Source of the DNA: Verpa conica
Lineage: Eukaryota > Ascomycota > Pezizomycetes > Pezizales > Morchellaceae
Assembly: GCA_033030425.1 (NCBI GenBank)
Contig: JAUFSD010000006.1
Span: 1,054,001 to 1,118,000 of the forward strand
Direction: 5' to 3'
DNA: 64,000 nucleotides
The translations under genes were made by a program, and so were the position numbers. Under the pieces are notes generated by a model. That model had not been told where the DNA came from. It saw nothing but the letters and a program-made list of their open reading frames with translations, and did not search any database. This document shows positions 1 to 11,419 of the stretch, one piece after another (the stretch's first letter is position 1; each line of letters opens with the position of its first letter).

Positions 1-2751
1 GTCGCGATTCATTAACATCTATGACGTATGACATAAATCTAGAGAGCAATAAGAGTGCTGTTCTATCAGTTAATAGATGAGCTCGAGTGATAGGAGGTGA
101 ATATTAGTTATGTGTGAAACAATTTGTGCCTGCAGTAGGGTTCCGATGCAGTAAGCAGCCACAGATATCCGTACCAGATGACTCCCCCACTGTATCGCCC
201 TACGGATCTCGTTTTCAACAAGCGCAAATATGATATTTGGGATTCATTTAGGAGCTCTATATGTTAGGCGTAATCTACACATAACTATATATGTAAAGCT
301 TCGTCTATATATGTAATTCCTTCTATTGCGATAATCGAGTGATAATCTATGAGATTAATTACACGCAACCTTTCGTCTTGTCCGCCATCACTAAAGATTA
401 AGGATGTCACACAAGACAGAAGGGCGTATGTTAGAGTACTCTAATCTTACGTTTTCGCCGCTGGGGCGAATTTCATACTACATGTAGGCCTTTGATCATA
501 TTCTCAGCCTTTAAACCGAGAAGAATTTAACTGCCGTTAGCGCCCCTCTAGATGTGTATCAGTTGTAATTTTCCCTGTGCCTTGTCTCACTATGCGATTT
601 ACTTTTGCAAGAACACAGAACGCATGGTCCCTCCTGCATTAACAGCACCGCAATCAGCAGTTCGGGGAAGACTATTCTCTAATCTGGATAATGGCTTTCC
701 CCCCCTCTACTTTGGTGATGGTGCTGGTGATCTCATCCCGATTTCTAGTAGTGTCCCATCGCTTCGGGGAACGCGGACCTGGATTAAGGGTGGGTGCCGA
801 TGGGGGTCTGACAGGTTCTTTTTTTTGTTCCTTTTTTTTAAATGGTCGAGAGCGTTTCATGTCATGTATGTCGTAAATAGAATAACTATATGGAGCTATC
901 ATCTGTTCCATCCACAAAGCAAAGTGCACATTCGCGAGCAACAACTTTTTCCGAGGTGTGTATCATGCGTGATGAAGCCATATTTTGCGCCGCTCCTCCC
1001 CCTTTGAGCGATTTTGGCGAAAGACTTCTGGAATTGTTCGCTGCTGTTCTCTGCACGAAAACCTGCAGATTGGTTGTGCAGATTATCCTCATTGCTGCGT
1101 TGTCTCACCGTCGGTTTCCGCAGGAACCCCACATCTCTAAGAAATGCCGAAAACCGGATTGCTTCGGTGCGTGCTCGGTTGGTCTGTTCACACCGTCAGC
1201 CATCCGATGCCTGTGCAGACAAGACAGGCCCCCATGGGCGGCGGCGCTTCCAGGAACGGCTCTCCTGGAACGTGCCCTGCCTAGCCACCAGCGGGTTTTT
1301 CGTATCGATATCGGGAGAGGGACAACCTTAGATACAGTTTAAAGTTATCGCTTGTACTCTACCTGATGCGTAGAAGAAGTTTCAAGGCAAGGAGTAACTC
1401 GGTGGAACATTTCTGAAGCCAAATTACCCGATGTTCCATTATTCCAAGACGTGATGGCCCCAAGGGTCTTTGGTTTTAGTCTTTGGCGTCGTCCATCGTT
1501 TCTCTTTCCCTGGTGCGCTGCTGCTGCTGCTTTGCGTTCGTTGCAGCACTCCTTGTCTTAGCCCGTGCCCTCGCCAATCGCCCTTGACGCCCGCTCGAGC
1601 CTTCCCTCGTCATTCCCAGTCCCCACCCGCAGTTACCAGAGTAGGGTCGTGCTGTGGTCGGTCTCGTCTCTCGTCCCTCCCCCGCCATTCATCCCTCCTT
1701 CGCTCAGGTCTCCCACTCGCACTTGCCCTGGTTCTTTTCCCCACGCCTGTTCTTCCCCCTTCCCCCCCTCCATTACATCTCTCTATCTGCCTCAACGCCT
1801 ATCGTCCCATCTCCAGTTGCTCTGCATCGTCAACTTATTCGCTGCTCCTATCATCATCTGCATCATCATCATCTGCCCATCTCCCCTCGAGCAGAGAGAG
1901 AGAGAGATAGGAATACAAAGGGAGCGTTTATTTACCTATTATTGCGTGTGGTCCGTGGTTCAGGGTGCTCGGAACACGGCTCGATTTTGCCCGTACTACA
2001 CGGAGCTGACCTGGGTTGCTCTCTTGTAAAAGCCAGCATCCATAATCGTTTTCTGTAGGTTTCTCTTAGATGCTCTGCTGCTGCTACTATTGCTGCTGCT
2101 CCTCATCCCACCATTTCACTTGCTAGATTGTTTCGTAACACACACTGCTTCTTGTTCTGGATGATGACTGGAAGTAAGCTGATTACTGTTAAAAGAACTA
2201 CGGCTGCTCCTATTTTCTAAGCCCCAGAGCGAGTCTGTACTTATCAGCCCTGCGTCGTTGGGGGAGTTCCTGCTGGTACTTCTCGGGTTTCAGGCGGCTT
2301 CCTGCAGGCACCGTCATTTGGTTGAGTTGAGAACAAAGAGAGGCGGTGGACCAGGGTCATTGCGAGGCAGCATCACAGCCAGTCTCATTTAGTGATCGAC
2401 CACGGGAGGGAAGATAGTACCTTATTTATTCTTACCATATTGCTTATCTATATTTCTTTCTGGTTGGGTTCCCGCTCGCTTGTTTCTCTTCCCGGAAGAT
2501 TTTGTTTGTGTCAAGTTTGAAAGTTTGACTGACCATGTGAGACACTCTAGCAGATTCTGTGACATAACTACGTGTGTGTATGATGACTCTGCTCCAACTG
2601 AAATATTCCTTTAGAAACAGCGGCTGATCCTGCTTGTATCTGTAGCTCACTCTCTACAACCAAAAAAAACTTCCAACTTCCCCTGGAGCAATCCAATCCA
2701 ATCAGTTCGTTAATATCCTACCCTTCCACCATCTCCCTCAAAGTTGGAGGC
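1..2751. other. Long upstream region of pkaR, no gene seen
   Basis: No reading frame here has a recognisable domain, and those present overlap on both strands as expected by chance. The first 550 bases are AT-rich. From about 1470 the DNA is pyrimidine-rich, with CATCATCAT runs near 1853-1880, a short GA run near 1893-1906 and CTG/GCT runs near 2070-2100. Pyrimidine-rich leaders are common upstream of fungal housekeeping genes, so the right half probably holds the promoter and long 5' leader of pkaR. No transcription start could be fixed. Confidence 0.5.
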
Positions 2752-4308
2752 ATGTCCCTCCCAGCAGCATATACCGACGAACTCGACGCTCTTAACCGCG
2801 AGCTTGTTAAAGCTCAGCCTACAGACGTTCTGCAGTTCTGTGCTAACTTTTTCAATCGCCGCCTCGAAGCTCAACGAGCCGAGTTTCTGATCTCTCGCTC
2901 TCAGGGCTTTTCGTCATCAAACCCTTTTGGGGGCATGTCGACTTCCACAGCATTTAGTGGCGGAGAAAGCCAATTTCCAGGGTCTGGTTTAGGTCTCAGT
3001 GTAGATGGGGGTCGTGAGAGTCCATTCTCTCACAATCCATTTTCGAGCACTATTACGGAGGAGGATGAAGACATTGGCCAAAGTCCTACAACACCAAGTT
3101 TCAGACCAAATCCTTTGGTAAATCCTGACCCGTCGAACCTTCTTGGGCTACTGTCGAATTCCCCGACTCCTGGACAGTCACTATTTTCGCCACGCTCACG
3201 ATTCGGCTTTGGCAACGAACAACCTCCACATGCCCCCCCTTCAAACAATCACCTACATCCTAATTCAGGCTTTATGAATTCTTCCTCTGGCGCTGGCGAT
3301 TTCCCTTCAAATTACAACATGGGTCGACGGACGTCAGTCTCCGCTGAATCTCTGATCCCATCCTCTTCAACAGACGAATGGACTCCTCCGGTATATCCGA
3401 AGACTGGCGAGCAGCTCGAACGTCTTAAAGTTGCAGTCTCTGGAAACTTTTTATTCATGCATCTCGACGATGATCAAAGCTCCCAGGTACTTTCAGCCCT
3501 TATGGAGAAGCCGATCCCCGGAAAAGGCACTCGGGTCATCACCCAAGGGGATGTCGGTGACTACTTCTACGTGGTTGAACGGGGTTCTTTTGATATCTAC
3601 GTGAATTCCGCCGGTAGCATGCTTCCCGGTACAGATGGCATGGGACAAAAGGTGAATGAAATTGGTCCGGGGGGATCGTTTGGTGAACTGGCCTTGATGT
3701 ACAACGCCCCCCGTGCAGCGACCATCATATCGACAACAAGTCAGAACGTCCTATGGGCTCTAGATCGTGTCACCTTCCGCCGTATCTTGATGGAGAATAC
3801 ATTCAAGAAAAGGAGAATGTATGAAGCATTTCTTGAAGAGGTTGCCCTTCTGTCCTCTCTCCTCCCTTACGAGCGTTCTAAAATCGCGGATGCCCTAGAG
3901 AGTGTGACGTTTCAAGCTGGAGACGTCATCATTAGACAAGGGGATCCCGGTGATAACTTCTACCTCATTGAATCTGGGGAGGCGGAGGTGATCAAGAATG
4001 GTATCCAAGAGGCAGTTAATAAACTCGGGAAAGGAGATTATTTCGGGGAGTTGGCCTTGCTGAATGATGCACCACGTGCAGCTAGCGTGAGAGCGATTAC
4101 GAAAATGAAACTAGCAACGCTAGGTAAAGACGGCTTCCAGCGGTTGTTGGGGCCTGTCACAGAGATTATGCGGAGAAACGACCCCAGGCTGGCCGAAAGT
4201 GTAGATCCACTCGCTGGAATCGGGAGCCCTGGGCCCCCTGAGGGTTTTGGTGGCGGGTTGGATGTTGTTGAGGAAGCGGCTGGAAGAGGTAGGGCGGTAG
4301 AAGTGTAG
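2752..4308 (+). CDS. pkaR: cAMP-dependent protein kinase regulatory subunit
   Basis: This 518-residue protein binds and inhibits the PKA catalytic subunit until cAMP releases it. Residues 1-45 match the RIIa dimerisation/docking helices (LQFCANFFNRRLEAQRAEF). A low-complexity Ser/Pro/Gly-rich linker follows. The inhibitor site is RRTS at residues 192-195, with a phosphorylatable Ser as in type II subunits. Two tandem cyclic-nucleotide domains follow, with phosphate-binding cassettes starting at F310 (FGELALMYNAPRAA) and F431 (FGELALLNDAPRAA); the conserved Glu and Arg are present in both. The length is slightly above the usual 400-500 of fungal orthologues because of the linker. The coding region has no intron. 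The first ATG is chosen because the docking domain starts there. The next gene, cwf7, converges on it. Confidence 0.96.
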   Translation: MSLPAAYTDELDALNRELVKAQPTDVLQFCANFFNRRLEAQRAEFLISRSQGFSSSNPFGGMSTSTAFSGGESQFPGSGLGLSVDGGRESPFSHNPFSSTITEEDEDIGQSPTTPSFRPNPLVNPDPSNLLGLLSNSPTPGQSLFSPRSRFGFGNEQPPHAPPSNNHLHPNSGFMNSSSGAGDFPSNYNMGRRTSVSAESLIPSSSTDEWTPPVYPKTGEQLERLKVAVSGNFLFMHLDDDQSSQVLSALMEKPIPGKGTRVITQGDVGDYFYVVERGSFDIYVNSAGSMLPGTDGMGQKVNEIGPGGSFGELALMYNAPRAATIISTTSQNVLWALDRVTFRRILMENTFKKRRMYEAFLEEVALLSSLLPYERSKIADALESVTFQAGDVIIRQGDPGDNFYLIESGEAEVIKNGIQEAVNKLGKGDYFGELALLNDAPRAASVRAITKMKLATLGKDGFQRLLGPVTEIMRRNDPRLAESVDPLAGIGSPGPPEGFGGGLDVVEEAAGRGRAVEV

Positions 4309-4944
4309 TGGAGAAAATGATGGCAAATTTCTTTGCCGTTGCTCGGGTTATCATGGTGTTTACAGGGCAGGTTGTTTCAATGCGTGGGTGTTTGTCTTTG
4401 GCTATGGTTAGGGTGGTCAGAGACTGTTAGGTGTTCCTGTTTTCCATCCTTGCTTCGGTGTAACTGCCATTTATTCTTTTCTTTCCTTCCCTTCTCTCCT
4501 GGCTTTAAAATGGATACCCCCGTACAAATCAATGAATGAGTTGCCGAGGAACGGAGGTTTCGAGTGAAGGGGGCAAAATGGGGTTCGTTTCTTACAGTCT
4601 CTTTTTTTTCTTTTCAGGTTAGTACTTAGGATAGAGGTGGAATGAATCGGATAGTATGTGAAGCATTGGTCAAGTTTGTTTGCCCCGCTATGTAAGCATG
4701 GGGGGGCTGGCACTCTTTTTCAACAAGGGAGTTTATTCTTATTCTGATGATGCTTGGGGTCCATGGTTGAGCTGCCTGTTTCTTCATGTTTTCGTTTCAT
4801 CCGAGCGTAGGGAGGTAGTTGGGAGTGGATTGTCTAAACCTTATGGAAACGACGTGGTACATAAATTGCAGATCAAACATAGTAATACAAGAAAAAAGCA
4901 TCCCTGTCAGGAGCTCTTTAGAAATATATGTAGACCCCTATCAA
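4309..4944. other. Convergent 3' intergenic region (pkaR / cwf7)
   Basis: This stretch lies between two genes that point at each other and should hold both 3' untranslated regions and polyadenylation sites. It is T-rich on the plus strand (a T run near 4602-4615), as fungal 3' ends usually are. I see no coding sequence. Confidence 0.5.
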
Positions 4945-5627
4945 TTATACCTTCACGGTCTTCTCTCTCCGCCTACTTAAAATCTCTGCCCTGACCTTCT
5001 CTGCAGCAACCTCAACCTCTAGCACACGGCCGATACCCTTTCTCCACTTTTCCTCTAGATTCTTCAATTCTGGCTCAATATCCTTCTGTAACCCCTTCCT
5101 CTCTTTGTTGACCAGCTCGCATTCCGTCTTGAGTAACATCAAATCCTCCTCCAGCGACGTCAATAGCTGCTCTAGCTGAGCGTTATGCACCAACCACGCG
5201 TTCTTCCCAAACTCATTCAGCAAGGTCAGGTTCGTAAGGCGGGTCTTTAAGTGCTCGCCAGACGCGTATGCAGACGTGAGCGCACTCTCGTACTCTTCCG
5301 GACTAGAACCATCCGGCGGTGCCTCAGGCTCATAGCGAGAGAGATCTATCCCACCCGTTATGGGTTCACCTCGTGCAACGCGATCAAGCTCCTGGGTGAT
5401 TGCGGGAGAGAATTTGGGTTCATCGATAGGCGGGAGGAGATGATGTAGCTCTGAGGCATGGGTAGAGGGGAGTTCTGAAGTTATCAAGTCGTTGATTCTG
5501 GTGAGCTCTGAGGGTGTAGGTGCGGGTTCGATGTCTTGGATTGTTAGATTTTATTTATCGGTAATTAGGGGAACACAATGGAGGGCTTACATGGGAGAGA
5601 GTCATGGGAGGTGATTATTAGTGACAT
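4945..5627 (-). CDS. cwf7: Pre-mRNA-splicing factor SPF27 / Cwf7 (BCAS2 family)
   Basis: The spliced protein has 208 residues and is a core subunit of the Prp19/NineTeen complex that activates the spliceosome. Exon 1 (5627-5591) encodes MSLIITSHDSLP, and a 56-nt intron (5590-5535, GTAAGC donor, CTAAC branch, AAG acceptor) joins it to exon 2 (5534-4945) so that the family's N-terminal HDSLPYIEP motif is completed across the junction. The C-terminal half is a long coiled coil containing AWLVHNAQLEQLLTSLEEDL, the family signature. The sequence extends to a Lys-rich end at a TAG. Calling the start inside exon 2 would lose the conserved N-terminus. It diverges from the gene at 6080. Confidence 0.93.
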
Positions 5628-6079
5628 TGTGGTGCTTGAGGAGGGAGAGAGAGGTGTTGAGGGTTTGGGTTCTATTGACGTCGTTGGGGGAATCGCGTCG
5701 CGGCGCTGTGTAACGGAGGTTGGTTCGAGGTCTTGGCGACCAAGGGGGGGTTTTTTTTTTGACAAGAGATGATAGTCCCCTTGTAGCCTGGAATGAATGG
5801 GAGTACTCTATCACTGGATTTAATACCTTGGTTTAGAATAGTATGCTTGTAACTGTGCCCCTGTTCAGACTTCATCTTTAGGACATGGTTAAAGCTTCTT
5901 TTCCCACCTTCTTATTCGGAATCCGTTCCACCAAGATAACTGGACAGGGTTTACGACAGCGCGGGTATTCAGACACCAACAACGTCCGTTATCTGACAGC
6001 GGATGTCTGAGTCATGATCCTATGTATTTAACCACATTTGTTCCAATAAACTTACAGTAATATTATCACCTCAAGCACC
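5628..6079. promoter_or_regulatory. Divergent intergenic region between cwf7 and the 6080 gene
   Basis: These 452 bases separate two genes that point away from each other, so both promoters must lie here. The cwf7 side is GC/GA-rich with a T run at 5749-5760. The other side becomes AT-rich toward the ATG at 6080. No TATA box stands out, and specific sites could not be assigned. Confidence 0.5.
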
Positions 6080-8027
6080 ATGGAGGCCGACGGAATAAAT
6101 GTCATACAGTATCGCCCTGCGATGTCTTTGGGTATACCGGTTGATTCCGAGGAAACGCGCAGGAGGGAAGAATTAGGGTTTCTGGACGATGAGGTGTGTA
6201 TGTTATTCCTGGGAGGATGGTATTTCTTTTTTTTACTCTTACTGAACCGTTGGTATTTTAGGAGGAGGGGATTAGAGCGCCTGTGCCGGTTGTACCGGTA
6301 GTAAAGCTCCAGAGGAGAGGTACTATTGAGACATTCACTCTGGGTATCACGAGTGTAGGGACATGGAGTGTCAGTATTATCTTAAAAACTATGCTTGAGA
6401 ATATGTTTACGGTTAAGCTTACAATTAATCCCACACAATAGGATCTCCGGAAAGCAATTAAAGAGAACTTCAACTCTGGTGATACAGAGCCACAGATCAG
6501 CACCTTTGATGGTACTCTCATCCAATCAGCTAAGGACTACATGCCTCTTCTAAAGCCAGGCCTTCACTTAATAATATACTTCCAACCAACCATCGAAGAA
6601 CTATCCCAATCACTCAACACGCTATTCTTTAATAACGAATCCCCACTATCATGGCCCAAACCCAACCCTACAAACATACCCCCAAACTCAATATCAGACC
6701 AATCCCAACTTGCAAGCTATCTCAGTCCCTCATCCACCACTCCCGAAGCCCTCTACCAGTCTAGAAAATACCACCTTCAACCCCCAACCATCCACTTCAG
6801 TGTTTCCAGCCCAACACCCATAAGCATAACTCTCTCCAACTCATCTTTCAAAAGCATGGAATACATCGCGGCCAAGAGGTACATGAAATCCAGAGAGGGT
6901 GTCATCGAATCTGAAAGCCTCCCCGACGCATACGTTCCAGACCTAAACTCAAACTTCAGTGGGCCTCTCGGAACCAATCTTGGGGACTACACAATCCTGA
7001 AAGAAGACTCTGGCCTCCCAACCAAGCCATCTGGAGACATTAGTCTTCCCCCCTGGAGTCCATTCCCGCTATACAAAAAACGGGTCCAAAGATCACTAGA
7101 CAGCAACGAGAGATACCGTATCGTCTCTGGGGGGGTCTTTCCGGTAACGACCTTTGACCTCTTCGCCCAAAGCCAGAAGAAACGGGTTCTTTGCTCAATG
7201 GCCTGGGAGGTTATTGCGTCTCCGTCTGGGAAACTGGTGGATTTGGTCTCGGAGGAGGAAATGTCGTGTATCCGCTGGGCGCTGAAGAGCGAAGGGGATG
7301 GGGGCGAGTATAGGAAAACGAGTGAGAAGAGGGTTTATGCAAACTATGAGGATCTGTCGGAGGTGGGGAATGATAGTATGGAGTGTCAGGAGGCGGGTTG
7401 GTGGATGGCTGGGCCCGGGAGGTTACCGACAGAGTTTACTGGGGAGATTGGTGAGCATACGTTCTTGCTGAACGGTGTGGGGGAGGTTGCGTCGCATCTA
7501 AACGCTTTTATGACAAGGTGTGGGATTGGAAAGGAGGTGATTCAGGTATGTGGAATCCAATAACAGGGTAATAAGAATATCCTGAATCATCTTGTGCTAA
7601 TGATCAAATGTAGGATTTTGTGACATACTGGACTAAGAACCTCGAACTCGACGAAACCCGAATGAGAATAACAGCCCATGAAGAATTAGCAAATATCGTC
7701 TCTGTTTGTGGTCGCGAACCTCCCCCGAGATTGATCCTGATGAAGTTTCTTTCTCCGCGGGACCTTCGTAATCTTCTCCCGCTTTTGATGGCGCCCGAAC
7801 CGCACAGAATAGTGAGGTTATTTGCTGTTTTTAGAGTGATTGAAGAGTCAGAACTACAGGGAGAGGGTATTGATGCTTGTGCGGATTTTGAATCGGAGGT
7901 CGATAGAGTGCTGGGTGGTATTGGGAGCTGTGGTGGAGGGCTGAATTGTGGACATAGAGGGTTTAAAGTTGCGGAGGTTGGTGGGGTGAGGGTATTTGGA
8001 AAAGGAGGCATGTTCAACAACGATTAA
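6080..8027 (+). CDS. Hypothetical protein, four exons, possible ubiquitin-like N-terminal fold
   Basis: Four exons (6080-6193, 6262-6369, 6442-7545, 7614-8027) give 579 residues. All introns are 68-72 nt with GT...AG ends and keep phase 0. I do not recognise the family. Residues of about 50-125 (a hairpin-like stretch ending in FTLGITSVGTW, then a DLRKAIKENF helix, then LKPGLHLIIYF) have the order of a beta-grasp fold, which is only a guess from pattern. The middle is Ser/Pro/Asn-rich. The last exon (LILMKFLSPRDLRNLLPLLM) looks helical and may be a scaffold or binding domain. The second donor, GTCAGT at 6370, is non-canonical but is the only one that keeps frame. No signal peptide or membrane span is seen. 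Confidence 0.75.
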
Positions 8028-11000
8028 ATATTTCTTTAATTTTCGTGGCGACGATAATAAGGGTGGGATATTTTAAGGATAACTTAGAAGGGGCATGGCG
8101 TGTGGTGGTTCTATACCTTTTTGGAATCTTGACTGTGGGCCTTTGGCGTATATAGTTTTATTATTTAGTTGAAGCGGACATGCTAGCCTAGGATTTGTAG
8201 GCTTAAAACACAAATCTCCTCTCTAGAAATAAGAATGTTCAATGCCCACTCATTAGATAAGGGGAACATATGTAGTCCTAGAGCCAGCCTATGTGTAGTT
8301 TCATCATAGAGCCGTCATAGACTACTACCAACGGCCCACATCCTCTAGCAAAATTAGTACAGCGCCTGCTATAATAGCCAAAATTTAACTTTGAAGATAC
8401 GAACCTTTTAATTTAGGTAGTACTGATAAAACCTGAATCCAGAGCTGAACTCTGCACCCTCCGGAGGGACGAATAGTTTTTAAGCAATACTAGGGAGTAG
8501 AAAAGTTGGAAGAAATGGCGTTGATTTTAGTGTTTAGTGGAACTTTGAATGATCGGGGAGAGTGTTTATATGACGCAATAAGAATTATATAGAAGGCTGA
8601 TCTTACATAAGGCTAGGGTTAGTAAATACATGCCATTGGAAGAAATATTAGTGGTATGACCTCACCTACCTACTCTAAAGCTTAAGCTCTTTTGTGCCAC
8701 TTCTGGTTACCCGGCTTATACGTCATTGTATAGAGTGCAGTCTCATGTTACTCTATATGCCTGTTATATTCTATAAGAGAGCATGATAAGGATAAGGATT
8801 CCAGGTAACCAGTTGGTTGGTTGTTTCCTAGATGTTTCGCTCGGGTTTCTCCTAATCACTAGCAAAGAACTATATCATCTTTAAAATAAGATAAATAGCC
8901 TTGGGTTTCTTATACTCTGATAGGAAAATTAATCACAGTTAGAAATAAATCTGTTTCAAGTACTACATCTGTTTGTCTAATTATAAACAAATCTTCCAGG
9001 AAGGAATATCTACTTACAGTAGTCTCTAGTCGTATCAAAGCTACCTCCATTTTAGCTCTCTAACTACTGTAGATGTCGTGTAAAGTCTTGACCACTGGCG
9101 GAAAAACCTCCATATGATCTGGAATCATAACTTACGTATGGAGTCTGCTACGCGGGGGGCAGAAAAAAAACCTATTAACTTTTTGATTCTTCCTGACAAT
9201 AAAGTATAAAAACCCGTTGTCTATAAGTTTTATCCAACTCTCCAGACCTGAGCTTAATGCTTTATCGGAACGTATTAAAGTATGCATAGCAGATATTTTT
9301 TACTCTCTTGGTTTCGGGAAGCGAGTTAGGGTATTGTATCTAAACACCGCCAGAGGACCCGCTATCTCGTGCTAGTTATTCCTTATTCTTAGCTCCAGGC
9401 ACCTATTCTCAGAGCAAAGCCCGACTACGTACATGCAACAAAATAGCTGATGCGGCCAGAAAGACGAGGTACACTTTGCGATAATATGTATTTGTAGGGT
9501 AATGAGAACAAACGAGCTGAAGTAAGCGTGTACATACACTTTATAAGGCAATGTCGAAGGAATATTGTTGGGTGGAATAGACTTCCAGTACTGTATGCAC
9601 CTGCAAAAGCGTTAGCACCTAAGCCAACCAGTTACAGTCTGAAACAGGTTAGGAGATGGATACATACGTATGATAAACTGTCAAAGTGGGGGAAGATCAC
9701 ATCGCAGGGTTTCAACGGCAACAAGCGAATCAGGGAGATACAATGTTCCGTGTTATCCAGCGAACCTTGAGCCAAAAGCTTGACCGCAAAAAAGATTAGT
9801 ATTCAGATGGGGGTACATTATGGAATAAGTCTATAAGCTACGTTATATACAAACCTCTTGGCATGACGTAAAAACGTTAACCGTATAAAATAACCGGTCA
9901 GGTGATGGCCAAAAACAAAAAAAGGGAAGATCGTCAAGCCTTGCAGCGGCACTTACATATGTGCGTAATAAGGGGGGTCCGTGCGTTCTATTTGACGTTT
10001 TGTTTCGAGAACCGTCCGTGGCGTTCGTATTTGGTCCTTTTGGCTGCCTGAGCGTTCACAAAAGACTGCACCTTTTCTTTCAGTTGGACCGGCCTGCTGA
10101 CCACAGAGTCATTGAAGAGTGCATAACTCAGCCACTGGGAGGAATAGATATTGAGGCAAGACATTTAGTACCACAGAGCCAAGATCCGGGCCAGATCGAG
10201 TATATATATATATACAAAGTACACTTTGAAATACGATACTACTAGGCTTAGATCCAATTGTATCACTCAAGTGAATTATATACGATTACGAACTCTCAAC
10301 CATAGCCCCCCCCACAAGTTAATAGAATAAACCATCATAGCCTCTCACTCGTAGTACCCCCCCCACCCCCCAGCCAGAATCAAAATCCGCAGCTCCTCCA
10401 AGCTGTCTGGACCACTATCGACAAAGTTCCACCTTAGAATGGGGAGAAAAGCGGGGTTGCATATGGGAAGGGGCCCTTTTTTGATGGAAGTATTACACAT
10501 GATCTGCGCCTCTAGACACGTGTTTTTTCAATAGTACGGTTTTTTTTATTTTTCTCTGGCGTATGTCGATCGCGAACCGCGCACTTGTTAAAAAAATTGC
10601 TTTTGAAAAAAAGGAGGGGGAAGGCTGTTACGATGAGACTAGATGTCTTTGACAGTTGGGAGTTGGTCATGATGGGGTCGTACACCTTATATTTCTTGGA
10701 GGTCTATTAGCGCTGGGGGGGAGGCGGGAAGAGGAGGAGGAGGAGGAGAAGGAGGAATCGAGAAATGGTTTTACCGCGCCGCTAACTGTGAGAAAACAGT
10801 CATTGTAGTTATGCTGATACTCCTTCTGCTTACGATTGAATTAATGTGCATAATTGGAGAGATGTTTTGCGAGTTCCAGACGTTCGGGTCCGGTTGTACC
10901 GTGGGTATTGTAACTACTCTGCAGCGAATGAGCGTGCAGTATTGCACCCACGGGGGTGTTGCGTTTGGTAGTACTGGCAAGGAGAAAGAAGAAGGGAAAA

Positions 11001-11235
11001 AAATGATTAGAATTGAAGATCTACAGTTTTTTTTCGTTTATTTGTCTGTTCGTTTGTCTGGATGGCTGCCTCGACATAAAACGGTTTTATTGTAAAAGTA
11101 GCAGGAGCTCGGTAGATGGGTGAGTACCTATGCGTGCGGACAGGGGTGAGACGGGTTAAGCCGTAATCCCGCGATGTTACTTGTAGGGTACATGGGCTCT
11201 CCACATAATCTATATCTACATACTGTACAGTACTA
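8028..11235. other. AT-rich gene-free block
   Basis: About 3.2 kb with frequent stops in all frames and no domain-bearing frame. There is a short (TA)n run at 10199-10212, GC-rich C and G runs around 10305-10370, and a GGA-rich stretch near 10730-10755. The composition resembles old, decayed repeat DNA, but I recognise no transposase or reverse transcriptase remnant. Confidence 0.5.
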
Positions 11236-11419
11236 CAGTCACACCTCGCTATAAGAAACCTTGTTATAAGAAAAATCTTGCTGTAAGAAACTTTTTCCAG
11301 ATCAATTCTGATTTTTCTACACCAAATTTACCCTTGCTATAAGGGATATCTTTGGAAAACTTGCTATAAGAAACGAAATCGGCTGAGTTTTTGGCGTTTC
11401 TTATAGCGAGGTGCAACTG
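11236..11419. mobile_element. Pogo/Tc1-mariner-like MITE, 184 bp
   Basis: The element has 24-bp terminal inverted repeats beginning CAG: the left end reads CAGTCACACCTCGCTATAAG and the complement of the right end CAGTTGCACCTCGCTATAAG, differing at two positions and then continuing identically through AAAC. A TA dinucleotide flanks each end (11234-11235 and 11420-11421), the target duplication expected of Tc1/mariner-pogo elements. The inside is AT-rich, codes for nothing, and carries further degenerate copies of the CTATAAGAAAC motif (near 11262, 11281, 11337 and 11363). It is therefore a non-autonomous element. No autonomous partner is in the window. Confidence 0.85.

Noticed and set aside
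552..1342. Several overlapping plus-strand frames of 60-150 residues
   Set aside because: They overlap frames on both strands, have no domain or family-like composition, and no splice structure joins them.
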